Below are positions 13,159 to 24,562 of a stretch of DNA of 64,000 nt, in pieces. The DNA is from Ophiura sarsii (lineage: Eukaryota; Echinodermata; Ophiuroidea; Amphilepidida; Ophiuridae): contig CM069442.1 of the NCBI GenBank assembly GCA_035610835.1, forward strand, positions 34,698,452-34,762,451. Reading direction: 5' to 3'. Numbering within the stretch: position 1 is the stretch's first letter; the number at the start of each line of letters is the position of its first letter. A model generated the notes under the pieces. That model was not told the origin of the DNA and did no database searches. It saw only the letters and a list, made by a program, of their open reading frames with translations. The translations under genes were made by a program, and so were the position numbers.

Positions 13159-13505
13159 AAAGGTAGGTGTTTCGATTTCCGGCCCGAATTTAAACTTGAT
13201 GTTTTCTAATATATATTCTACATGAAGGGTCATCTTTAAAATAGTCATATTCCAAAGTATGAGGTGCATAACTCCAATGGTTCTTATTTAAGAAGCACAA
13301 AGTGACATAAAATTTGCCGATTGAGGAGTACACAAACTAGCCTGGTTAACAACCTTTGGCAGTAATTCACTACATTTTGGCCTATAACATCTTATCTTGG
13401 GGCCTAAGATTTGACAGAAATAATGAGAAAAAATATGAGTTTTCTTTTTATATCAAAATATCTTGATGTGAAAAGAAATCTTAAGTGATCAGAACATGCA
13501 CCTTT
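13159..13505. mobile_element. MITE family 'AAAGGTAGGTGTT', copy in A
   Basis: Ends aaaggtaggtgtt and aacatgcaccttt are inverted with one mismatch across 347 bp. The same insertion is in copy B at 40966-41663, so it is older than the duplication. A further copy at 16064-16435 is younger, because copy B has its empty site. Confidence 0.75.
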
Positions 13506-14170
13506 AATTTCAAGAGCAAGACTGCATACATTGTGGCTGTTTATATCAATGTTGACATTGGCATTCTTCCCATTTTTGGTTGAATTATATCTCTGTAGAC
13601 AGAAGTGATTTTCAAAAAATAATTTCTTATCGACCATAAGATCAGACACTAGAGAGCATGTAATCCTTTCATTACATGAGCTGTCACTACAATATCACCT
13701 TAAATCGCTGCCTAACTTGAATTAGGGGAAACAGTTGCTATAAGGAGTTACTATGTAATAATTATGTTGCATTACTTGTCTCTAAATGTCGGAAACTGTT
13801 TTCATGAATAAATAAAATATGAACATCCCATTTTTTGTCACTATATTAAAGGATAAAAACAATTATTTTTATTTGATGCTTTTGTTTTGCCATGTAGAAT
13901 TACAATTTGATTTATATTCATAATACATGTTGAGGTTTTATATTTTACGTAGCATAATCCACGTAGGAGAATTATATTGTGGTCTGTCATTTCTTGACAC
14001 AACAAAGAAGGTTTGCTAATTTTACCAGTTTTGATTTGAGCCACCTATGATAATTATTGGAAACTGCTTTTGGATGTCAATGCCAACAGAGGGCAGCAGT
14101 CACTGTTGTTCGCCATGCAGATGATGCCGGATATGGGCTCGTTCACAAATATTCAAGGTTAGATTATGTG

Positions 14171-14390
14171 TACACTCTAATTGTAAAAGAGTGAAAAACC
14201 ACTCAAAAAGAGTGAAATTTCACTCTTACAAAGAGCCAACTGAGTGACCAATTGTTTTGAGTGAAGTTCACTATTCCAAAAGATTGAATTTGCTAGCTCT
14301 TTAGGGAGAGTGAACTTCACTCTAAACGAGTGGTCATTCCATCTCCAAAAAATCACTCCTTTTGAGCAGTCTTTCACTCTTTTACATTTA
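14171..14390. mobile_element. Truncated element with tacactctaa end
   Basis: The left terminus tacactctaattgtaaaaga is shared with the longer copy at 42326-43940, followed by repeated agagtgaaa / ttcactct words in both orientations. The right terminus (ttagagtgta) seen in copy B is missing here, so this copy is truncated near 14390. Sequence 14391-14715 has no counterpart in copy B and no gene. Confidence 0.55.
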
Positions 14391-14890
14391 TCATGTTTAT
14401 AGCCTAAAACAAAGTGGATTTGGTGAAGAAATAGTTGAAATTTAGCGGCGAGTACATTTTATGCGTAGGTCATAATTTATAGCATATACATACCAAAAAG
14501 ACGACATCGCACACCTTTGAGTAAAAAAGAGCTAAGAGCAGACGACATGGCAGCTCTATGTGTTCGGCCTAATTACATGACCGTACGTGTACGTGTGTCT
14601 TCATCACCATGTATTGCTTTATAGTGCATCCATGTCGTCCTTGTGGCTCTCTAGATTTTGTCTGTACGTGCTATGAGATATGACCTACAAATACAATGTA
14701 CTTCACCGTTAAATATTTCATCTATTTCTTCAACAAATCCTCTTTGTTTTAGCACTCCACTCACGCAGACACAACATGCCTACATTTCATGGGGGTGAGT
14801 GCGTATAGTGTCGCGGCTGTGAGCCCTTGCGCAAACACGCGCTTGACGCGTTACCATGCCCCCGGTATGATTACACGGTAGTATGCACAA

Positions 14891-15130
14891 CAGTGGCGTA
14901 GCTAGGATTTTTTTCAGAGGGGGCAAGATTTTTGAAATTTTCGTAAAAGGTTGCCCCAATTTTTTTTGCGGTGAACTCAGAAAATTTGAGAGAGAGGTGA
15001 GAGAGAGTGGGGGGGGGGGGGTGGGGGTGGGGGTTAGGGCATGTTTTAAACAAAACACGCTCGAAAAATGGTCCATGTAAGTTGTCATAATGCCTATGCA
15101 CACTACATCCGGAGAATGGGGCGGGGGCAC
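14891..15130 (+). mobile_element. Fragment of a hAT-like element (cagtggcgtagctagg end)
   Basis: The left end cagtggcgtagctagg plus the following 'gggggcaag'-rich stretch match the family of the complete 421-bp copy at 16502-16922. G and C runs follow (15010-15030). I could not place a matching right end, so limits are approximate. Inverted end fragments of related sequences lie near 24885-24898 and 44840-44855. Confidence 0.5.
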
Positions 15131-15557
15131 AATAGGGCTTTTTGCTGTTATTGGAGCCAATTGTTAACCAATTTCACTGGAATAAACTTTAACGCACTTC
15201 CTGTTATTTCCTCTATCTTGCATGCAAATTAGGGGCCACTTTGATCACAACTAACGGAGAAATAAGGATAACAAACAGACAGACAAACACAGTTTGCAGA
15301 TTTATACTAAGATTTACACATTCTGCTGCAAAAAAAGATGTTTCATTCATCGAAATTTACGTAAATACTGTGAACGTGGACATTGTTGTGCTACATTAAT
15401 TTTCAAGCTTTTCGCGCTACCGCAAAAATAAACACACATAAATATATTTATTTCATGTATAAGTCTATGTAATGAGCTTTTAAAAAATAAAAAAAAAGCC
15501 AAATGGCTGAAAATCAGCAAAGCACAACAATTATCACTTGAATCTAACATACATTAA

Positions 15558-15955
15558 AGGGACATTAAGTGGTGTTGACATTTTTTTTTTTTTTTAAATT
15601 TACTTCAGAATTCAAGATGAACATTAAAAATCGCCATTATTGTTGTTTCTACTAACAAAAACACAGCGAAACTTGATTAAAACAATACCATAGCTATTTA
15701 TTGAAAAACGCCCTCTATGCAAATATGATTCACGTTATGTAGCACGCGTACTGCAGGGGGATACGATCTGATGTAAAATGCTGATCAGGCCCGATCAGCA
15801 TTTTTTGAATCAACGTTTTGTTGTACAAAGAGGGCTGATATTTCTTAATCTTTAGGTGTAAGTTCATACATGTAATACAATTATATAAATATATACTAAT
15901 CCCAGTTTTTATCATAATTTAGGGCGCAGCCTCCAACACATCTCTTAGTGCCCCT
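15558..15955. mobile_element. TTAA-flanked MITE 'AGGGACATTAAG', present only in A
   Basis: Flanked by TTAA at 15554-15557 and 15956-15959. The ends agggacattaag and ctcttagtgcccct are imperfect inverted repeats. Copy B reads cattattgcacag where A reads cattaa...taatgcatag, which is the empty site. The interior matches 20139-20366 and, inverted, 62144-62827. The family is therefore dispersed, and one member sits in the sulfotransferase gene. Confidence 0.8.
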
Positions 15956-16063
15956 TTAATGCATAGTCTGCGTACATCCTGCATGGTCCACGCCATGTCC
16001 CGGGTCCCCCGGGGCCGGGGTTCCAATTGATAAGTGCATAATGGAAACGATGCTAGACTTGTT

Positions 16064-16435
16064 AAAGGTAGATGTTCTGTTCTGATTGCTGGCCCGATTT
16101 CAACTTGATGTTTTCTATTTTACATGAAAGGTCATCCTTAAAATTGTCACATTCCATAGTCTGAGTGCATAGGCCTAACTAACTCCAATGGTTCTAATTT
16201 TAGAAGCATAAAGTCACAAGAATGTTGCCCATTGAGTAGTACACAAACTGGCTGGTGGTTAACCACCTTTGGCAGTAATTCACCACATTTTAGCCTGTAA
16301 TTTCTAAATGGAACATTTGTGGCCCCTAAGATTTTACAGACATAATGAGAAAAAGGTGATTCTTCTGATATCAAAATATCACTGATGTGAAGAAAAAAAC
16401 ATAGCCCCCAAAAAGTGATCGTAACATACACCTTT
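16064..16435. mobile_element. MITE family 'AAAGGTAGGTGTT', A-only copy
   Basis: Ends aaaggtagatgtt and aacatacaccttt. Copy B has the uninterrupted sequence cttgttaatcaagtcc at about 46151, which gives the empty site. The interior resembles 13159-13505. Confidence 0.75.
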
Positions 16436-16501
16436 ATTCAAGTCCATGACGGAATAAAGCATAACACTATTTTAAAATAGACTTTTGTTACTAGTCTAGG
16501 A

Positions 16502-16523
16502 CAGTGGCGTAGCTCAGGGAGGG

Positions 16524-16557
<34 letters not shown>

Positions 16558-16922
16558 ACAGATTTGTTTGTGCCCCCGCCCCACTCTCCTCATGTAGTGC
16601 TTATGTGTTATAACCATTTAAAAATGACCAATTTTCACCAGGTAGGTTTGTATAAATAAAGGAAAATGTTATCGAAACAACTGATTAAAACCCGGATGAT
16701 TGGGCATTATTTGTTGACTGTGCTGCTTTTTGGACTGTACGATTTTTTGACCATGCGAAAACATTTTACCGTGCGGAATTTGTTGACCTCAGCACCCCCC
16801 CCCCCCCCACCCCACTTACGTGAAATTCATGAGGTGACTACTGACTTGGAAAACATTTGGGCAAACCTTTTACGAACATTTTAGAAATCTTGCCCCCTGA
16901 AAAAAATCCTAGCTACGCCACG
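16502..16922. mobile_element. 421-bp hAT-like MITE with 8-bp target duplication
   Basis: The ends cagtggcgtagct and agctacgccacg are inverted, with one base missing on the right. The 8-bp duplication gtctagga is exact (16494-16501 and 16923-16930). Copy B reads actagttgggatgtatg, the empty site, matching A's actagtctaggatgcatg. The element holds a 31-base C run (16526-16556) and another C-rich run near 16795-16812, both prone to length errors. Confidence 0.88.
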
Positions 16923-18020
16923 GTCTAGGATGCATGTGCATAGCTTCATAGAAAATACCGGCTTAGCCGTGACTGCGTCAATGACGATACCATTAGGCCC
17001 TTCACAATAAAATGTGTGTTTCCTGTTACGAGCGCGCGTCCAAAAGTCCCCCCTCGTCATATATTTTATTATTTGGTAATATTTTATTATTTGGTAATAT
17101 TTTATTATATTACATTTTCCCTTTGAAAAATGTTGTTTTCCCATCGATTTCGCACATTTTTAGACCCGAATTTCATTTTGATCATTGAGTTCGTGACTTG
17201 CCAGTAACACAAAATCAACGGGTCGCTGTAGTATAGCCTACTACAAGTGTCTATTGCATATTACAGGCAATGCGTAATCGTAAATGAACTGTAGTGTATG
17301 AGATGGAATAGTCTACATCGCATGCTTCAGGTTATTGATCGTTTGACACACCCGTCATGACAAGACAATACTTGAAACTATGTTGGCCTGAACTTTCTTC
17401 AGCGCAGTTCAAGCCAGGGAGTTCAAGTCTAGCGAGTACCAAGTAAATGTATAAATATTGGATATTTTATTTAGTTTTGGTTTTATATGTTTTACGAATC
17501 CAGATTGAGTGAGTAATCGATTGTAATCGATTTGTATAGTATTTATTTGAATAATTCCAATAGAAATAACATTGGAAAATGACTTCCTCGGTTCAAAATG
17601 TGGCAACCTAAAAATAAATGTACACGCATATCGTGACGTGCAAATGGCTTAGAGTACTGGTGTTTGAAAAAATCATGCGCTTTCTATCGTGGTCAGTAGC
17701 CTTGATCGGTGTTCTTTTGAGTTAGATTTAATATTCCTGCTAGTAGTGTAGTTGTAGGCCTAGTACTAGTAGTCCCAATAGTGACCTGTCCTAGGTAGCT
17801 GGCTACCTAGTATAGTGAAGCATGAACGATAGTATAGCCACCATTGGGTCTATAGGCTAGGTGCTTGGTGAGTCACAACAAACCATGAATTGACCACATG
17901 TCTCAAAATGTCAAATTTAAATTAGATTTTGCGGTTCTTGGCTTTTTGGTTGGTATCAATGACCATATGATAGTTTGCAGTTTGCTACTAGATTGGGTGG
18001 GTCGAGGGGGTGGTAGTCAG

Positions 18021-18840
18021 GCCTAAAAAAAAAAAGGTTTTTGTTTGCCCAAACAAGAGTTGAAAAAAGTGGGTCGGTAGGTCGATTCCCCCTTCTTTTT
18101 TTTTTCTTCTTTTTTCTTCTTTTTGGCTATAGACACTTTTAGAGAAGAAAAGGACTATACAATTTGATGTTAATACACTTTAATGTTCTTTAAAGCACTA
18201 ACCTTCCTACACTGCGATTCACTACGGCAAAAAGTATGTCCACGCTCATGCTATAATAGCATTTCATTCGATGACGTCATCAACCAAGCTGATATGTGTG
18301 TATAAAATCGCTGCCCGGGTGAGTGTTGTCAGGTTAGCCGAGTGATTATGCACGCGGCTCGGTGATCGGAGGGCCGGGGGTCGAATCCAAGGGTTTCGCG
18401 GCGATTATTTGGTTTAAAAAATCATACTTTGTCCCCCTCCCCCGGTTTACACACCGTAAAACGTAGCCTGGCTGATATGGGCTAATACGTGTATTTTGGT
18501 TTAATAGTGCAGCCTGTACAATGTAGTACAAACCTTCAGACCATGCTGGATGGTCTGACATGTTTTTATTTTCACTACATAGTGGTAGGATCTTGGATTT
18601 GCATCGCCTTAGTGTTATAAAGGGTGGATATGTGGGAATAAGTAAATTACAGGGCAGTTTTGTTGATTAGTTTGGCAAATTAAGATGAAAATATAATTTT
18701 ATACATATATTTTTCAACATAAAACATTATTTAAAAAAAAATGAAATCTAAAAAAAAAAAAAAAAAAAAAAGGCATGGGGTTTTGAGATTTTATGGGTCG
18801 GTCGCGTTTGGGCAAACAAACCTTTTTTTTTTTTAGGCCT
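18021..18840. mobile_element. Nested inverted-repeat element (gcctaaaaaaa ends)
   Basis: Left end gcctaaaaaaaaaaaggtt then tgtttgcccaaac. Right end gtttgggcaaaca then aacctttttttt and taggcct. The arms are about 35 bp. No clear target duplication. It contains a tRNA-like stretch at 18328-18395 and A/T-rich low-complexity tracts. Confidence 0.6.
18328..18395 (+). repeat. tRNA-like sequence (SINE head or tRNA relic)
   Basis: The A-box-like ttagccgagtg and B-box-like gggtcgaatcc (18378-18388) are spaced as in a tRNA gene. The start resembles tRNA-Leu/Ser (gtcaggttagccgagtg). A full cloverleaf is not convincing, so this is more likely a tRNA-derived repeat than a working tRNA. Confidence 0.45.
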
Positions 18841-20138
18841 CATGTAGTGGTGGATATGGGGGTGGGGGGTGGGGGGGTAATGGAGAAAAACTTGTTGCTG
18901 TATACATTTTGAGGTTGGGGATGGGGTGGGGAGGATGATGGGTTGGGTGAAGGGGTGATGGAGGAAAATGACCAACATGATTTTTTATTTTTGCTGTGGT
19001 GGGGTGGGGTCGGGTGGGTATCATTTGGGTGGTCCGGGGGTGAGGAAGGATGAGTGATGGGAGGAAAAATGTTACTTTGCTGTATTTGGGTGAGGGCTGT
19101 CCAATGACCAAAACTCACATCATACAACCGAGTATTAAAATGGATTTTGTGTTTTACCGTTGTAGTTTCTAGCTTTTTATTTTCTATGCATAAAAAACAG
19201 TTTAATTTTTCAAATACGTTATACCTTAGTTGATCCAAAGTGACATGCAACCCCAGGGGTGGGAGTAGGTCTACTGTAGAACAGACTATGCCATATTGTA
19301 TATCAAAAGACCCCTTTTTAATTGTATATTCATTTTGTTTGGTATCTCCGGTGGTCCCTTTTTCAACATTTTGTTTAATAAAAACAATTGGTAGCTATTT
19401 TGGTCCATCTTATTTCTCACTCCTCCCCTGCTGGCATGGTCATAGTCATACTTGCTGATCAATCAACATTGTATAGCCTTTGTTTTATGGTGTATATACC
19501 TTTTGTTGTCAGTCAAAAGACTGAAGCGGTGCCGATATTAATTTGAACCGTGCCCAAATAATAAAATCCCCAAATTAATAAATAATAAATAATAAAAAGT
19601 CGCCTCATCCTCTTTTTCAAATTTGTAACCGGAAACACACAATTTATTGTGAAGGGCCTTATAGAAAACGTGACCTGTTATTTACGTATGGGAGGTATGA
19701 GTTTCCATATCTCTGATATTGCGCTATGAAGGCCTCGTTCAACATGCATGTATTCCTAGGAAAATCACATTAAAAAACTTACGATTTCAAACTTTTTCCG
19801 GGTCCAACTTCTAACCACCGTAAAAAGTTCTGCCTGGCATGACGCGTGACGTGACGTACATGTAATTTGCTCTGGTATTATTACGTAAGTCATTCCTCCA
19901 CGGTCGACCTGCTGATGATACAGTTCACATGGTTCAGTTTGTCTCGGAACATTTAAAAATCACTGATATTAAAAAGGTTTTGACTGTAACAGGTATCAGT
20001 GTTGCTAGAAGATATTCGCTAGCGAATTTAAAATGACTGAATTGTTTTTAAAGTACTTGGCAATAAGTCACTGTGAATAGGCTGTAATAGTAGATATTGT
20101 AATTGAAAAATAAAATTTCAATCGAAAAGGCACATTAA

Positions 20139-20366
20139 AGGCACATTAAGTGGTGTTGAAAATTTTAAATGTTTAAAAATTTACTTCAGAATTCAAGATG
20201 AACATTAAAAATGGCCATTACTGTTGTTTCTACTAGCAAAAACACAGCAAAACTTGATTAAAACAATATCATCGCTATTTATTGAAAAACGCCCTCTATG
20301 CAAATATGGTTCGCGTTATGTATCACGCGTACTGCAGGGGGATACTATCGGACGTAAAATGCTCGT
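20139..20366 (+). mobile_element. TTAA MITE cut off by the assembly gap
   Basis: Starts after TTAA (20135-20138) and matches the interior of 15558-15955 up to the run of N. Copy B lacks it: its sequence reads aaaaggcacttaatagtc. The right end is lost in the gap. Confidence 0.7.
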
Positions 20367-20466
20367 NNNNNNNNNNNNNNNNNNNNNNNNNNNNNNNNNN
20401 NNNNNNNNNNNNNNNNNNNNNNNNNNNNNNNNNNNNNNNNNNNNNNNNNNNNNNNNNNNNNNNNNN
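20367..20466. other. Assembly gap of 100 N
   Basis: Exactly 100 N, the conventional placeholder for a gap of unknown size. Reading frames crossing it are not real. Confidence 0.99.
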
Positions 20467-20762
20467 GTGATGATATTGTGATCATCAAATCAAACAAAAA
20501 TCTTGACTGATGGACAAGTACTTTTGATTACAAGCAACAAGATAATGTCGTGATGATTATTAGATCAGTAGCTTGAGTCAAATTTTACTTGTTATCTATT
20601 AGTCAAATATCCACCTCAGAAGGGCTACATCAGATTTGAAATTTGTAGTTCTACATGGTGAGAATGGGGCATGGGCACTTTTTCGCAAAGGCGTCACAAA
20701 ATGTTTAGGCATGTATATTCAAAATCAATGGAAGCGCTAAAAAGATAAAGTAAAAGGCCCAA

Positions 20763-20951
20763 ATTTTAAAGCCAATCCATGGGACAGTCGAATTATCAAG
20801 CCATTCCTCGATGGTATTCTAATGAGGTTGGCTTTCTGCATCAGCTGAGATACGTCTTTCATGTGCCTTTTCACTAGCTTCATTGATTGGCATCTCTAGA
20901 TCAGCCAGCCAACAATTGTGTTATTGTCATTCCATGGATTGGCTTTAAAAT
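20763..20951. mobile_element. 188-bp MITE with 20-bp perfect inverted repeats
   Basis: Arms attttaaagccaatccatgg (20763-20782) and its exact inverse (20932-20951). No coding content. Superfamily not assigned. The stretch 20467-20762 before it holds nothing recognisable. Confidence 0.65.
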
Positions 20952-21211
20952 ACTGGGATCTACTAACATTGTTAACATTTTGACGCAATGTTGAAATTCA
21001 AATTATTATTTTCTTGAATGAAAGCCAATTATGTGGTCTTTTTATGACTACCATTGTGATGACTTCGCGAATAAAATGGCCATTCTTCCTGACTCACCCT
21101 ATCTCTATTACCTTCCATCCGACTCAAGACAGTGTCAAGTGTATGGCACAATAAACCTTCCTTCCTTGAGAGACTTGAATTCATATTCATACCCTGTCCT
21201 GCCACAACTGA

Positions 21212-21835
21212 GTGTAACCCTGTTCACTGAACAGTCTGTCCACTGACCATCCTGTTCACTGAACAGTCTGCCCACTGACCACCCTGTTCACTGAACAGTC
21301 TGCCCACTGACCATCCTGTTCACTGAATAATCTGTCCACTGACCATCCTGTTCACTGAACAGTCTGTCCACTAACCATCCTGTTCACTGAACAATCTGTC
21401 CACTGAACACTCTGTCCACTAACCATCCTGTTTACTGAACAGTCTGTCCACTAACCATCCTGTTCACTGAACAATCTGTCCAGTGACCATCCTGTCCACT
21501 GAACACTCTGTCCACTAACCATCCTGGTCACCGAACAGTCTGTCCAGTGACCATCCTGTTCACTAAACAATCTGTCCACTGACCATCATGTTCACTGAAC
21601 AGTCCGTCCAGTGACCATCCTGTTCACTGAACACTCTGTCCACTAACCATCCTGGTCACTGAACAGTCTGTCCAGTAACCATCCTGTTCACTGAACACTC
21701 TGTCCAGTGACCATCCTGTTCACTGACCAGTTTGTCCACTGACCATCCTGATCACTGAACAGTTCGTTCACTAACCATCTTGATCACTGAACGCTCTTTC
21801 TGCTGATCATCCTGTTCACTGATTTTGATTACTGT
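21212..21835 (+). repeat. 32-bp minisatellite, about 19 units
   Basis: The unit is a variant of gttcactgaacagtctgtcc followed by actgaccatcct. Units are in direct orientation with frequent substitutions and no unique spacers. The preceding 20952-21211 has no recognised gene. Confidence 0.9.
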
Positions 21836-22648
21836 TACCTCATGTAAAGTGACTCTTCGTTAACTACACTATCATGCCATTTTACTGATGTAACTCAAAA
21901 GCCCACTGACCAGGGATAGCACTGGATCAAAAATGTGAGAGGTCCCATGAAATTTTTCGGGACCCCGTAGGACTTCAAAAAACAAATTTAAGGGGTCCCT
22001 CAAGAAAATGAGAGGTCCCGAAGTATGGGTATTTGAAAATGGACGAAACTGATTTAGGAAAATTAGAGGCCACACTATGAGTCGATGACTTATGGTTTGG
22101 TTAGTTAGGGGTCGACGGGTATGATCGATGATGAGGACAGTTTTATTAAATTTATATTGTGAGCAAAGGATGGATATGTAATTTACAGAATTTCTTAAGG
22201 TTTCCATTTCCATACATCGTCAAATGTGAGGGGTCCCTTCAATTTTGATCGGGACCCGCAAGGCTTTCCAATTTGAAATCTGACGCGTCACTATTCGAAA
22301 GTGAGAGGTCTAGGACGCGCAGACGCGTCATAATGCGACCCTTGCCACTGACACACCACCAAACCTTCCGGTATATGCCTTCAATAATGTGCTCATACCT
22401 GTATCTTGAAATTAAACCAAAACATCCTAATCACCAAAAACTATGACATTTCCATTACTGTCAAAGTGGAAATGTCCACACTACATTTCTTTTTCGCGCT
22501 TTTCGAGATCAAACCAGCTACTGCGAAAATAAAAACACGCAAATAAATATCTTTTGCGTATAGATGGTGTGACCGGTGACGTAGTGCCCGGCAGTATGCG
22601 TGCGCACCTATAGGGAATGTGCTTTAATTCACACTTGATTGATCATTA
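21836..22648. other. Stretch with repeated 'gaggtccc' words; no gene
   Basis: The words gagaggtccc, ggggtccc and cgggaccc recur at 21936-22260. A part (catacatcgtcaaatgtgag) resembles, inverted, a short stretch near 44310-44345, so this is probably an old dispersed repeat. cagggatagcactgg at 21911 could be a hAT-type end, but no partner end was found. Confidence 0.4.
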
Positions 22649-23107
22649 GGCAAAAAAAGAAGAAAAAAAGTTGTGTTGCCCTCCCAAGCCTAAAATTGGG
22701 AAGGACGGCCGGCCGGATTTTTTTATTTTTTTTTAATATTTTTTTTTTAAATTTTACCAAATCAATGATTTTATACCTATTATTTCAGTCAACATGTGTG
22801 AAGATACTAAGGAAAACACTTACTGGATGTATTTTCAACCCAATGGTGAATATTTTGGTTTCTTGCCAATCTCTTTTCACAGATTGGAAGATCTTGAGAA
22901 AAAAAATCTTGAAAAAAAATCTTGAAAAAAAAAAATCCTGAAAAAAATCTTGGGGAAAAAAAAAATCTTGGGAAAAAAAGAAAAATCTTAAAAAAAAAAG
23001 GGGGAAAAAAAAATCTTTACAAAATTTAAAAAAAAAAAAATACCCGGCCCACATTCTCAGAATTTTGACCCGGCCGGATGAGGGCAACACAACTATTTTT
23101 TTTGGCC
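22649..23107. mobile_element. Harbinger-like 459-bp MITE (gttgtgttgccctc arms)
   Basis: TTA flanks both ends (22646-22648 and 23108-23110). Outer ends ggcaaaaaaa and ttttttggcc, with inner inverted blocks gttgtgttgccctc and gagggcaacacaac. The interior is runs of aatcttgaaaaaa. The flanks on both sides share gcccggcagtatgcg, suggesting the host site lies in a local duplication. Confidence 0.7.
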
Positions 23108-24562
23108 TTACTTACAATGCTTACGGTGTAATAGTGCAGTAGTCATGGTCTGCATCCCTAAGCACAGTGAGAGACCAGGTACTAAATCTGGTTGCCCGGC
23201 AGTATGCGTACGCACCATAAGGGCATGTGCTTTTAAAATTGGCGCTCAGTGATGTGTGTTTTGCTTTCGAATAGTATGTATGCAGTAGTCATGGACTAGT
23301 ACCTCTAGCATGTCTTTAGACCAGGCGCTAATCAATTTGTAAACACTACTGATGTAAACAACGGTCACCTCATCTATAGATATTTCATAGATGTTTCATA
23401 TGATGAAATTACAAATCGTGAATTTAAAAACACACAAAACAGTTGAAAATCTGCAAAGCGCGAACAAATTAATCACATTGAAATTACCACTTTATACTAA
23501 CAGCCAGCAGGAGGCAAAATCACTGACACATTACATAAACCCGTATGTTAACGCTTTCCATGCGGCAGGCGGCTGCAGACGACATTCCAAATTTTGACAA
23601 AATGTTTCAAAAATGTCAAAATTATTGAATTTCATTACCATATTTGGAATCACCATGAGAAATGCATTGAAATAAGTACAAACATCCCTAGTATTGGTTC
23701 AGTAATCGTTGAGGTAGACCTTAAAGTTGGGAAGGGATTCTGAAAAATCTGTTTTGTATATGGTAAAACTAATAGCCGCGTGGAAAGTGTTAACACAGAA
23801 AGCATTTAAAGCCATCCCTCAAAAATAATGCGCCTGAAACGAATTGATATATGGCCATCCTTTCCTTCAATTTAACACTATTTATATCAAAAATAACCCT
23901 TTCTTCTCAAGATCATTACATCAACCTTTGTACTCTACTAAACAATCCATTTTATAGATTGATTCTTATTTCCATGAGCTTGACATTTTGATTTCCATCA
24001 GTCTACAACAGGCAAAACATCGCATACAAATAATAACGGCGCTATAACTATACACAAAGGAATTAATCAATAACTCTTAGCGAAAAAAAGAAAAGAGAAT
24101 AAAGAAACTGTTCGTCTTTGTAAAAAAAAAAAATTGTACACAAGGCAGAATAAAATAACTCGGATCTAGGGACTGAGGCGATTTTACACTTTTTCTCGAA
24201 ATATGATGCATACACAGCAAGATTTAGAAGGCAAAAACTGAAACAAATAGGAAATTTTAAACAAGATTTGGTTTCGCATACCTCAGCATAAACACTTAGG
24301 AAACAAACCACTTTTTTGCTTTACTCTCATCCAGTGAACAATATCTATATATCTATATCTGTCCATTTATATGATGTATAATGACCTTCAAAGTGTTGTC
24401 CTTATATAAGGTATAGCTCTTGATGAACTTCAATTGGGCAAAAGAAATAGATAAATACATTTTTAAATGACAAACAAATAAAACAAACAAAAAACACAAA
24501 CGTACAGAAAAAAACAAAACAAAACAAAAACACTGTCAACAACTAAAATATGGTTTACATTA
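23108..24562. other. Non-coding stretch containing one MITE
   Basis: Apart from the MITE at 23552-23789, no gene or repeat was recognised. Tracts of aaacaaa lie at 24478-24540 and short atctat repeats near 24335-24360. Confidence 0.4.
23552..23789. mobile_element. TTAA MITE 'CGCTTTCCATGCGGC', intergenic copy
   Basis: TTAA flanks (23548-23551 and 23790-23793). Ends cgctttccatgcggc and gccgcgtggaaagtg are imperfect inverted repeats. A second copy of about 80-85% identity lies in intron 1 of the sulfotransferase gene at 54480-54689. Confidence 0.8.

Larger units (their letters stand above)
16996..19658. mobile_element. 2.66-kb Harbinger-like element
   Basis: Terminal inverted repeats of about 28 bp start ggcccttcacaataaaatgt at left. 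The right end is the inverse of ggcccttcacaataaattgt, with one more base difference further in. TTA flanks both sides (16993-16995 and 19659-19661). Copy B has the uninterrupted site gataccatttatagaaaacg, confirming the borders. The 3-bp TTA duplication suggests PIF/Harbinger. No transposase seen. Nested inside are an inverted-repeat element at 18021-18840 and a purine/G-rich stretch at 18840-19100. Confidence 0.82.
3204..20134 (+). repeat. Segmental duplication, copy A
   Basis: Starting at 'ctatgggaaccgagac', this region matches 38067-46836 in the same orientation, in blocks. 3204-5348 matches 38067-40556. 12710-14390 matches 40557-42537. 14716-14785 matches 42553-42613. 15137-15557 matches 44915-45835. 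15960-16995 matches about 45838-46332. 19659-20134 matches 46330-46836. Blocks look roughly 90-95% identical by eye. The non-matching stretches between them are mostly transposons with recognisable ends in one copy and an empty site in the other. The right limit is obscured by a MITE and the gap at 20367. Confidence 0.85.

Noticed and set aside
20224..20481. Reading frames crossing the run of N
   Set aside because: The frame is artificial because the gap sequence is unknown.
21212..21835. Regular short repeats that might suggest a CRISPR array
   Set aside because: Units are contiguous 32-bp tandem repeats with no unique spacers, in an animal genome.
22639..23090. Overlapping frames rich in Phe and Lys
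   Set aside because: They are translations of A/T homopolymer-rich interior of a MITE.
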